A program made the position numbers and the translations under genes. The notes under the pieces were generated by a model. The model was not told where the DNA came from. It searched no databases and worked only from the letters and a program-made list of their open reading frames with translations. Positions 46,411-64,000 of a stretch of DNA of 64,000 nt are shown one piece after another. Within the stretch, counting starts at the first letter, position 1, and every line of letters begins with the position of its first letter. Origin of the DNA: Anas platyrhynchos (Eukaryota; Chordata; Aves; Anseriformes; Anatidae); the NCBI RefSeq assembly GCF_047663525.1, contig NC_092607.1:8527001-8591000 (forward strand), in the 5' to 3' direction.

Positions 46411-48631
46411 AAGATGCTGTAAGGATGGAAGATGCAGAGTGGGAACAAAGGAGCTCTGAGGGGTCCAGAGATAAATGCCTGGATGGCTGCTGAGTGCTCA
46501 GCCTGATTTCACGGCGCAAATATTGGTTACCCTGGGCATCCGAACCGGCCTTAACCCCAGTGAGGTGAGGACAAGTATCATCGTATGGATTCCTGTTGGA
46601 TAGCAAGGAAGAATTTTCTGCATTAAAGCTTTAATTAGATTTGTTTGGACCGTGTTCATGTGCCTCCTGGGTTCGCTTTCTGTGAATACTTTAAGTTTTG
46701 TTGGCAGGAACGCTTGTGCTAACTGCAAATTTGGGGTCAGCATCTCATCTGATATAAATCAGTGCAGGCAGCAGAAGTCCACCAATTTACACCCACGGAA
46801 AGGCAGACTCCCTAAATGAATAGTGAGAAATTAGCCTTGGAACATAAATTTGGAGTGAAAAACTCCCAGGACTTGTGCTGAAAGCGTTACCCCGAGGCTG
46901 CAGCAGCTTTCCAGTGGCAACAGGGAGCATCAACCAGTGGCCAGCAGGAATCCTGGGGCAAAGGTGGAGCCCGTCACCCTCCTGCAGCCCCTCACCTCCT
47001 CCCTCGTGCCTGGCGGGGGGTCGGGAGGGCGGCTGCATCTCGTGATTCCTCCCCAGGCTGCAGTGCTCTGCTCCCACCAGCCCTTCCCAGTCCTGTTGCC
47101 ACCATGTGGAACGAGCTCCGCGCTCTCTGGACTTGGTGATTCCTCCTCCCTCGGGGTACGTGCAGCCCTTGCCCCTCTAGGGCCTGATCCAGCCCTGCCT
47201 GGGGCTTTGGGGGTGTTGAGTTTGGATGGAAATTGTAGGGGATGGGGCTGAGCCTGAGGACAGCGGGAGGAAAAGGAGGAGAGGGGCCCTCTGATTGCTA
47301 TCTCCTGGAGGAACTGGAGCGTGCCCAGAAACAATAAATGTCCAGCGATGATTTGATGTGAGTTAGGATGGAAAAGCATCACAGGGCGCGCCCGAGACGA
47401 GCTCTCCCTTCAGACTCCGGTGAACTCTTAAACAAACTCTTGTGCGCCTGCAAGGCTGGGCTCCAGATGGGCTGGGGCTGGGGGGGCTGCTCCTGGCCCC
47501 ACGCCTGGAGGTGCCCAACCTGCCGGGGGGATAGGGGAGGGCAGGGCTGGCTGGGGAAAGGCTGCGGGCAGCAGGGAGCAGAGGAGCAGGGTGGCCACGT
47601 TCTGGGGCTTTGTGGACAGCCCCCATCCTTCACACGGTCCCAGACAGCGATGGGACAGAGCCCCCTGTCCCGCCTGGCCCAGCACAGGGCTTGGGGGGAA
47701 CCTGGGGCACCTCCTGGGACTGTCAGCACTTGTTTTGAGGCAGCAATGGGGGATTTGTGAGGGAGCTGAGCCGCAGGGCTGCTTTCCCTGCACAGACACA
47801 GAGCTGCAGGACTGGAGCCCCTTGGCACCCTGCCTCTCTCCCAGGAGCATCACAGCTCGCTTTTCTCAGCCCTTTTTAGGCAAATCCTGCCTGCCCAGAG
47901 CCCCTGGCTCAGAAACCCCCTCTGCAGGGCTGCAGGTGGATGGTTTAAAAGACCAGCAGAGGGTTTTAATCCCCTGAGCAGATTATTCTTGCTTCCCAGG
48001 CCAAGCGTTTTGGAAAGGTCGGGTGGCTCAGGTCTGCTCCCCGGCGGGGAGGGCAGCTGGTTATTTCTCCCCCCAGCACCTCCCTGCTGAGAGCTGGCAG
48101 CGCTGCGATTCAAGCATCATCTGGAGGTCACCTGGACTTCTCTCCCCTCCTGGCTTGGAGCACGGCAGCTCTGCAGGCTTCTGCAGCAAAGCATCAGCAA
48201 AAAAGCATCAGCCACTGAAGCCAGCGAATTCTCCTGCTCGTAGCTTCGGTTCTGCATGTGGACAAGGGGAGCTGTGACCTCCCTTCCCCTCTGCTCTCCC
48301 CAGAAAATTGCAGGAGGCACCTGCAGGAGTCACCCTGTGAGGCTGGGGCGGCTGAGCGGGGCCCCAGGGATCCAGGCCAGGGCTTGTCCTTCATCACCCG
48401 TCCCGATTTGGGGGCAGGTAGGGGGCTGGGGGTCTGGGCGGTCAACAGGAATAAGAGGGAGAGGAGTGCAGGGGGCTCGGCCCCAGAGGAGCAGGTTTGG
48501 GGTAACAGGAGCAACCAGGAGGCTGAGCTCCTCGCTAGGGCTTTATGAAGGAGCAGTGCTCCTCTGGGAGGAGGATTTCAGACCATAAAATAATGAAAAA
48601 TAACAGCGGGGTGGCCATGGGGTTCCCTGCT
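46411..48631. other. Intergenic, no gene seen
   Basis: GC-rich unique sequence. Frames on both strands (for example 47368-47760 plus and 47379-47828 minus) are featureless. Confidence 0.5.
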
Positions 48632-48653
48632 CGTGTATACACGTGTACACATG
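48632..48653. other. 22-bp alternating purine-pyrimidine tract with nested palindromes
   Basis: Every step in this tract alternates purine and pyrimidine, the pattern that favours Z-DNA. Nested in it are GTGTATACAC (48633-48642), TACACGTGTA with a CACGTG E-box (48638-48647), and GTGTACAC (48643-48650). Another GTGTACAC follows at 48659-48666. Confidence 0.7.
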
Positions 48654-48666
48654 GCCCTGTGTACAC

Positions 48667-49419
48667 TGCTAACCAGGAACATCCCCACAAGCAGCCAAAG
48701 GCCTCCGGTTCCACGCCGGCATCGTTTTGGGGTGAGCGCAGGGGAAGGCCGGATGCGTGGTAGCCCTGCCCTCACACCCCATAAAACGGCTCTGTCTCTG
48801 GTTTGTGTCTGAGGGGAAAAAAGGAGAGGAGGGGGGGCGGAAAAAAAGCCTCTCCGAAATGAGATTCCTGAAATGACAGCGTGCTGACACGCTGCGGGGT
48901 GATTTTGGCAAGGAATGAGAAAGCTCAGCGGGAGCGGGGGGCTTGCGGGATCGTGCAGGCCCCCTGGGGGCTGGGACCCCCGGCACCAGCACCCTGCCTG
49001 GCTCTGACCTCGCTGCTGCCGCGCTCCGGCCCTGCTGAAAAGCAGATTCTGTAACTCAGGGGTGTTTTTTTTTTGTTTTTTCCCCTCTCCAGCACTGCTC
49101 TGTCTCCATCCCTGGATAAGCCATCAGAGAGGGGGTGGAGAGCAGCTGCAGCTCCGGCACATAGGGCAAGCAGCTGTGCGTGGCCCCGGGGGGGGAGAAA
49201 TGCCACCCTACAGCAGGCACGAGACCCAGCCGGGTGGGTGAGCGCCCCTACCAAATGTGCTGGGGTGGCATGGGATCAGGGAACTGTCAGGGTCACCCTC
49301 AAAAAGCCCTTCTGTCTGCGTCCCGCTACGGGAAACCCTTCGGGTTTTGCTGTTGAATGGCGAGCAGACCCCCGGGGGGCACCTTCACCCCCATCGCCCT
49401 CCGAAAGCAGCAGCCGGGT
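48667..49419. other. Intergenic, no gene seen
   Basis: Mixed sequence grading into the CpG-rich patch. No supported coding frame. Confidence 0.5.
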
Positions 49420-49800
49420 GTGTGTGGGGACCGGGGGTGCTGAGCTCAGCCCTCTCCGAGCTGCTCGCGGGGCCGGAGGAGCCGTTTCAGCGCGGGGCTT
49501 CTTTACGAGCTGCCGGCCTTGGCCGCCTTCTCCCTTGCTCAGGGCTGGGGGCTGCTCCGAGCCGCAGGCGGGGGCCCGGGGGGATTCACGGGCGCATTTT
49601 TTGCTTTTTTTTCCGAGCATCTGGCACTTGAATGTTGATGAAGAAGAGGAGCAAAGCGAGCTCGGGCAATCCGAGGCGACCCAACCTGACGCTTGCAGTC
49701 GCAGAAGGAGGCAGGAGCCGGCTGCTTCCGCGGCGGGGGGAGGCAGCAGGCAGCAGGCAGCACTCTCCCGGCCGGCGTCGTGCTGCTGTCACCTGGCCCC
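49420..49800. other. CpG-rich patch away from any recognised gene (orphan CpG island candidate)
   Basis: By hand I count about 30 CpG in roughly 400 bp at about two-thirds GC, enough for usual CpG-island criteria. It lies 5 kb upstream of RPN2. A 311-codon plus-strand frame (49073-50008) runs through it but ends in poly(T)-encoded residues and shows no domain. It could be a promoter or first exon of a non-coding transcript. Confidence 0.45.
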
Positions 49801-52800
49801 GCTCCAGCCATGGATTTACGCCCCGGCCCCAGCTCCTTCACCCCTCTTCAATGAGATCCTGATCCTTTTTTCTTTTTTTTTTTTTTTTTGGAGAATGAAA
49901 CGCTCTCCCTCCACACCGCAGGGAGCCTTGGGGGAGAAAATCGTCCCCACTAGGAATCCTTCGCCCTGCAGCCTTGGCACCAGGGTTTGTCCCCAAATGC
50001 CATCCTGAGGGGTGCTGGAAAGCCCCAGGCAGCCCCCGGTGGGTGCTGTGACCCCGTCAGGGTTTTGGGAAGGGCCCTGCTGGCTCGGCGGGGCCGTCAG
50101 CATGGGCAGCGCAGGGGGCTGGAGCTTGCACAGCCGAGGTTTATTTCTCCAGTCTCTCTGTGTTTATTTATTGTTTTATTTTAATTATATTTAATAGTTT
50201 CTCTGAGTGCTCCCTGGGGCCTTGTTCCTTATTTATGGGCTTGAGGAAAGCCGGAGCAGAAGGGAAACGCTATCAGCCAAGCTGGGCTGTCGACCACATG
50301 CACGCAGAGGCAGGTCCTCCCCCGTGCCCGTCACCACCTCCGCCCACGCTCGGTGCTCCAGCAAAGCCAAAAAAAGGGCTTTCTGCAGGCACTCAGCCCC
50401 AGGGAGCCCCATGGCAGTGACTTGCCTGTGTCCCACCCCTGGGTCCATCAGGAGGAGACCCATTAAGGCCCCTCCGTGGGGGCAGAGGCAGTCTGTGGGG
50501 CAGTTTCTGGCAGCATCCCTGCTCAGGTGCTGCTCCAGGGGGAAATTTGGGGCAGGCAAGCCAAGGCGGGCCAGACCAGCAGGCTCGTGGCTTTGCACTG
50601 CTCGCAACCACCCCAAAATAAGGCAAAAGGCAGCTTTGTGCGGCTCGTCGTACCAGCCAGATGGGAAGCATTTGGGGCCTGGGGGGTGAGATACGTCCCC
50701 ACCGAGCCCTCCCCGAGTGCGGGGGGCACACAGCTCCTCCCGGCACGCCTTGCCAAGTGCTCTCCCCCTGCTTTCCATCCAAACAAGCTGTCAAGCTTTC
50801 AGCAGCCACCCCTGCGCGGGGCCGGTCACACTCAGGCAGACGCGAGAGAAATGAGTCCCACCTTCCCGGGGGCCAGGTGGGTCGGGGTCACCCCGTCCCC
50901 AGCCCCATGTACCGGGATGGCCCCGCAGCCACTCAGGGCGACGTGCCCCGGATAACTGGGCTGGCGGGGCTCTGCGAGAGCTTGGCAAATGCAGAGCTTT
51001 CTAAGCTGGCACCGCATTTGCTGCAGAGCCCGCATATCTTTGCACACTCCTCTATCCACCCCAAAAAATGTCTGTGCCCCCCCAAACCTCTAAAGCAAAC
51101 CCTGGGGCCCCCACGCTGCTCTCCACCAGAGCTGGGCTGCAAGGGGCCAGGCTGTTGCAGGGGGGCTGGGGGCTTTTGGGACTCCGTGACCACTGCAGTG
51201 GGGACAGAGGAGGTGGGAAAACCCATGGGCAAGGGGCACTTTTTCAAGAGGAAGACAGTTCACCTGTCTGTCCAGTGAGTCTGATGGGTGGAAGGGAAAG
51301 CAGGAGGTAGGTGCAGATGGAAAGGTGCCTGAGGGTGCCTGCAGTGGGATGCACATCCTCTCCGTCCCTCCAGGCCCCACTCAATTATATTTTCCTGCCA
51401 GCTCCTTCTGGTGGGTTTTTACCCACGGTGGGATCTGAAAAGCTGCCAGGAAAATGTCTGGTCTTGGTATGCCAGACAGGAACAGGAGCTGTGAAAAGCC
51501 GCGGGGGCGAGCCAACGGTGTTCAACCTGTCTGCGCATCCCTTTCATGTCTGGAGGCGAGCGGGGAACGCCAGGACCCCTGCTGCCCTGCAGCCTGCACC
51601 AAGCAGGAGCTGCCTTTTATTTGGGAGCAGGAAAAAAGGGAAGAGCCAAAGGGGAAAGAAATGAGGACGCGGTGCCAGCCCCTGCCCGCTGGCAGCATGC
51701 GACAGAGCAGGGGGCAGGGAGCTGTGCTGCCCTGGGGGTGTCCCCGCTGGGTGCCCCCCACCCCCAGCTCTGTGATGCCTCCCCCAGCCCATTTCCCTGC
51801 TCGCTGCAGGGGGATCTGGCGGAGCAGCACGGCTCTGACATCATCCCAAGGAAAAGGGAGAGCTCCGACGTGTGACGGGAGCGGTGCAAACGCAACCCAG
51901 CTGGTGCAGCCGCCGCATGGCACCCGTCCCGTGCCCAGCTCCCCCGCTGTCCCCACGGGGGTGACCCACGCTGCTGCTCGTGGTGGGGGCAGGACCCGGC
52001 ACATCACTGCTGCTGGGGGGGTGCTGGAGGTGCTGCCACTGGAGGGACTGGATAACTGGGAGAGCCCCCGCAGTGGTGGGACACGCAGGGGTGATGCCCA
52101 AGAAGAAAGGTTGGGTTCTGGTGCAGGCACCAACAGCTCTGCAGAAAATGCATATAAAGAATTCAATGAGATTTTAAAAGGCCTCCCAGCTGGGATTCAT
52201 CAGGGAGAGCTTTCCAGGAGTATGAATAAGGCAAGCAGAGCCCAGCCAGCACCGCAATACCTTCGTGCCAGCCGGGGCGAGGTGAGCTCCTGGGAAAGCA
52301 GCTTGAGCAGCACGGGCTCCCCGAGGGGCTGCGCCAGGAGGGGTCCCTGCACTGCTGGGGCCAGGGGCTGACGGTGCAGGGAAGGGCTGTCCCGAAAAGC
52401 CGTTTGCATGCAGCCTGGGAACATGCTTTAGCCCCAGAAGCACAGCACAGGCTCAGGGGCTGCTTGGCAGCGGGTTCGGAGGGACCACGGCAGCAGCAGG
52501 GAGTGGGCTGGGGGAGCGGGGAGTGCTCCTTCCCAGGCTGGTGATATTGACCCTAAAAAGGGAATTGTTGGAGTCTTTACCAAAGAAGGCAGGGTGGCTG
52601 CGGGGCAGAGCGGCATGGAGGAGTGCTGCACCGTAGCCTGCAGGTCTGGGGGCTCGCTGCTGTGCTTGTTGCAGGCTCCTCTTGAAGGCCCGGGGGTCAG
52701 ATCCATCCCAGCACTGCTGCCTCAGGGCCATGGCAGGGACTGAGCTGCCCAGGTCCTGTGAATCCTCATGCAGCAGGTGTGGGGAGGCAGCTGGGGCATG

Positions 52801-53359
52801 AGGCTCACGGTCCTTTCCGTAAATTCCCCCCATAAATTCACCCCGTACCTTCCCTGCTTGCACCTGCACGTGTTTAAGCGAGGATCCCACAGGGGGAGAA
52901 GCAGAAGCCATCCCACCAGCTTGTCCCAGGGCCCTCCTCCATCCTCCATCCTCCCTGCTCCATCCTCCCTTGTTTACCCACAGCTCTCCATTACCCACCC
53001 TCTGTCCTCCATCTTCATCCCCCACCCTGCATCCTCTGAGCTCTTCTGCCCTCCACCCCCTCTCCTCCCTCCCCCAAACCACGTCGCCCCCAGCAGAGCT
53101 GCAGAGGAGGCTCCGTGCGGGGCCACGCTCAGCCCCTTGCCCACCCAAGCCCCAGGAGGGGATCCTGGCAGCGCCAAACGTTCAGGTTTGTTCCACACCT
53201 CCCCATTTCTCCGCCTGCGTCACCATCAGAAAAGCACAACTGTGGAACCCCCTCCCCGGGCACTGGCCAGTATGGACCAGGCTGGTCCCAGTAAGGATCT
53301 GCCTGGGGCGAGGGCTCGCGACTGGTTTTGTAACGGGGGATTGCAGCTCTTGAAGGGAC
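49801..53359. other. Intergenic, no gene seen
   Basis: Contains a T run at about 49867-49890, an AT-rich patch at 50160-50205, and a pyrimidine-rich CCATCCTCC tract at 52920-53085. Overlapping frames on both strands lack domains. Confidence 0.5.
52920..53085 (+). repeat. Pyrimidine-rich tract (CCATCCTCC-like)
   Basis: About 165 bp dominated by C and T, with recurring CCATCCTCC and CCTCC words interrupted by short purine islands. It is low complexity rather than a strict tandem repeat. Confidence 0.6.
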
Positions 53360-53485
53360 ACGGGTCAGATGCTGTTAGAACTCAGTAAATGTGGTTTTAA
53401 CAACCATCTGGCACTTCTTTTATATGCAATAACCATCCCATTACATCGAAATCAAATCCACATTTAAGGCGCTTAATTGCACCAG
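53360..53485. promoter_or_regulatory. AT-rich non-coding island, candidate regulatory element
   Basis: About 125 bp including AACTCAGTAAATG, TTATATGCAATAACC, CCCATTACATCG and GGCGCTTAATTGC, set in GC-rich DNA 1.3 kb upstream of RPN2. No coding frame and no repeat. Confidence 0.3.
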
Positions 53486-54309
53486 TGGCCTTTAGCTCCT
53501 CTCCCATCCCATAAAATATTTCCCCTTCCAGCAGCCACAGCAGAGGAGCTCAGCTGCGGGTCTCCAGCCTCCCCTTCAGGCCGGGCAGGTGCACAGGGGG
53601 GTTTCGGCCCCCTGGGGATTTCAACCCCTGGGTTTTCAGCCCCCACGGGGATTTTGTGAGCATCCGATGTGGACTCGAGCCCACATTGGGCTTGACCAGG
53701 AGACAAACGCCATTTCTTGGGGAATTTTAAGTCCTTCTGCTTGGCTTCGCCCCGATCCTGGACAAAACCTGCCCAGGAAGGGCAGCGGGATGGGGAGCGG
53801 CACCGCAGCTGGCCGAAACGTGTCGCTTGTCGAGTGCAAGCTGTGAGGTGACGCAAACCCAGGGTTTTGTGCAGAACACAAGGCCTTTCTGGGCCAAAAT
53901 ATCGAAGAATCAGACACCGCGAGGCAGCACGGTTCTCCTTATATCTCTCCCCGTGAAGCTGTGGAGGCACCACGGGGCGTTATGGGGTGCTTGGGAGGGA
54001 CCCCACCCCCAGGGGACCCCACCCCCAGGGACCCCCCTGCGGTGCCCGGGGGCTCCCGGGGGGCTCCCAGCACGACCCCCCAGTGCCCTCTGCAGGAGGC
54101 GGCCCAGCCCCGGCCCCAAATCCCGGGCCCAGCAGGAGGGCAGCCCGGCCCCGGCCTCAGCACCCCTCCGGGCAGCCCGCCTGGGGGATTTGCTCCTCGC
54201 CTCTGACCCAAATCTCCCCTTTTTTAGCTTAAAATACCCCCCCCCCCCCCCATCCTGTCATCGTGTGGTTGGGAAAAGGGGCACTTCGTCTTTTTTTTTT
54301 TTTTACAAG
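53486..54309. other. RPN2 upstream flank with short C-rich repeats
   Basis: Contains an imperfect GGGACCCCACCCCCAG tandem unit (about 53997-54035), a 15-C run (54237-54251) and a T run (54291-54304). No gene is seen. Confidence 0.5.
54237..54251 (+). repeat. Poly(C) run, 15 C
   Basis: A C homopolymer about 500 bp upstream of the RPN2 start codon. Such runs are prone to sequencing-length error. Confidence 0.85.
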
Positions 54310-54356
54310 CCCCTCCTTATAAAGGCAGGGCCTCGGGTGGCACGGCGCGACGCGGC

Positions 54357-54384
54357 ATGTCGCGACATATCACGACATGTCGTG
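54357..54384. promoter_or_regulatory. Two adjacent perfect palindromes built from CGACAT/ATGTCG half-sites
   Basis: ATGTCGCGACAT (54357-54368) and CACGACATGTCGTG (54371-54384) are each perfectly self-complementary and lie 2 bp apart. Together they present four ATGTCG/CGACAT half-sites in alternating orientation. I do not recognise a standard factor for this arrangement. Confidence 0.8.
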
Positions 54385-54446
54385 TGGCTTTGCCGCCGCG
54401 TCCCCTTTAAGGCGCCGTGGCGGTGCAGGGGCCGCGGGCGGCTCGG

Positions 54447-54465
54447 CCAATCAGCGGGGCCCACA
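54447..54465 (+). promoter_or_regulatory. ERSE-like element: CCAAT-N9-CCACA
   Basis: CCAAT at 54447-54451, exactly nine bases, then CCACA at 54461-54465. The ER-stress response element bound by NF-Y plus ATF6/XBP1 is CCAAT-N9-CCACG, so only the last base differs; the nine-base spacer is GC-rich, as in chaperone-gene ERSEs. It sits about 280-300 bp ahead of the RPN2 start codon. RPN2 is an ER translocon-associated protein, so UPR control would make sense. Confidence 0.55.
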
Positions 54466-54743
54466 TCCCCGCCGGCCGCCAGGCGGCCCGTACCACTGCG
54501 CTCCGCAGGGGGGGGCACCTCTGCCTATACCATTTCCTCCCCTCCCCCTCTCCGCCTCCCACCCCCCACCCACCCCGGCCGTCTCCGCTCCCTTTTCCAC
54601 CCCCACAGCGTCCCCGTTCGCTCTCTCTGATGCAGGCAGAGCTCCGCGGCAGCAATCCCCATCCTCCCTCCCCCCCCGCGATCAGCATGGGTGGTACGCT
54701 CCGAGCCGGAAGCGGCGCGGCGGCGCCGGAGGAGGGCCACAAG

Positions 54744-64000
<9,257 letters not shown>

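Larger units (their letters stand above)
54310..54743 (+). promoter_or_regulatory. RPN2 CpG-island promoter and 5' UTR
   Basis: CpG-dense DNA directly ahead of the RPN2 start. Visible elements: TATAAAG at 54318-54324 (far upstream, role unclear); two palindromes at 54357-54384; CCAAT in GGCCAATCAG at 54447-54451 (NF-Y type); an ETS-type CCGGAAGCGG at 54706-54715. There is no TATA box at the usual distance from the likely start site, as is typical of housekeeping genes. Transcription start is probably within about 54600-54720 (inference). Two further ATGs (54630 and 54687) are in frame with the RPN2 start. Confidence 0.75.

Noticed and set aside
49073..50008. 311-codon frame through the 49.4-49.8 kb CpG-rich patch
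   Set aside because: It ends in residues encoded by a poly(T) tract and shows no domain. The CpG content explains the lack of stops.
54630..54743. Upstream in-frame ATGs as the RPN2 start
   Set aside because: Starting there would bury the signal peptide behind 19-38 non-hydrophobic residues. The 54744 start gives a 22-residue signal peptide and places the sequon at Asn106 as in human RPN2.

Overview
The window is vertebrate nuclear DNA and most likely avian. Evidence for this: multi-exon genes with GT-AG introns, CpG-island promoters, a ribophorin II (RPN2) gene with compact introns (about 0.4-2 kb), a GC-rich intergenic landscape, and no recognisable mammalian SINE/LINE. I also see no CR1 element, so another sauropsid cannot be excluded. 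Nothing here is bacterial or viral, and I found no operons, CRISPR arrays, tRNA or rRNA genes.

Layout. (1) 1-166, minus strand: the first 55 codons of a secreted protein (signal peptide, then an RYSLYTAG segment) that matches the N-terminus of EMILIN-family extracellular-matrix proteins, best EMILIN3. The gene runs off the left edge. Its CpG-island promoter occupies about 167-620. (2) About 620-54300: some 54 kb of intergenic DNA with no convincing protein-coding gene. It is mostly GC-rich unique sequence. It contains a fossil C2H2 zinc-finger fragment (2020-2136), a perfect 46-copy AGGAA microsatellite (33751-33980), a 43-bp minisatellite (30517-30619), a diverged ~180-bp-spaced duplication with CTAA-rich DNA (46117-46410), two CpG-rich patches away from any recognised gene (32280-33250 and 49420-49800), homopolymer runs, and a dozen AT-rich islands that look like candidate regulatory elements. 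(3) About 54310-55040: the CpG-island promoter of RPN2. It carries an NF-Y CCAAT box arranged as a near-perfect ER-stress response element, an ETS site, a YY1 motif over the start codon, and two adjacent perfect palindromes upstream. (4) 54744-62104, plus strand: eight coding exons of RPN2, encoding residues 1-364 of about 630 (signal peptide and N-terminal lumenal region, with the Asn106 glycosylation sequon). The gene continues past the right edge; 62105-64000 is intron 8.

The two genes are divergent and about 54.6 kb apart. RPN2 is a housekeeping subunit of the oligosaccharyltransferase in the ER membrane. EMILIN3 is a developmentally regulated matrix glycoprotein, so regulatory elements in the long gap would more naturally serve EMILIN3, but that is inference. 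Composition changes sharply at about 55.1 kb, from GC-rich intergenic DNA to AT-rich introns.

I did not find a previously undescribed biological system. The best leads are the RPN2 promoter architecture, the orphan CpG-rich patches, the AT-rich islands, and the EMILIN3-RPN2 adjacency, which differs from the human order.
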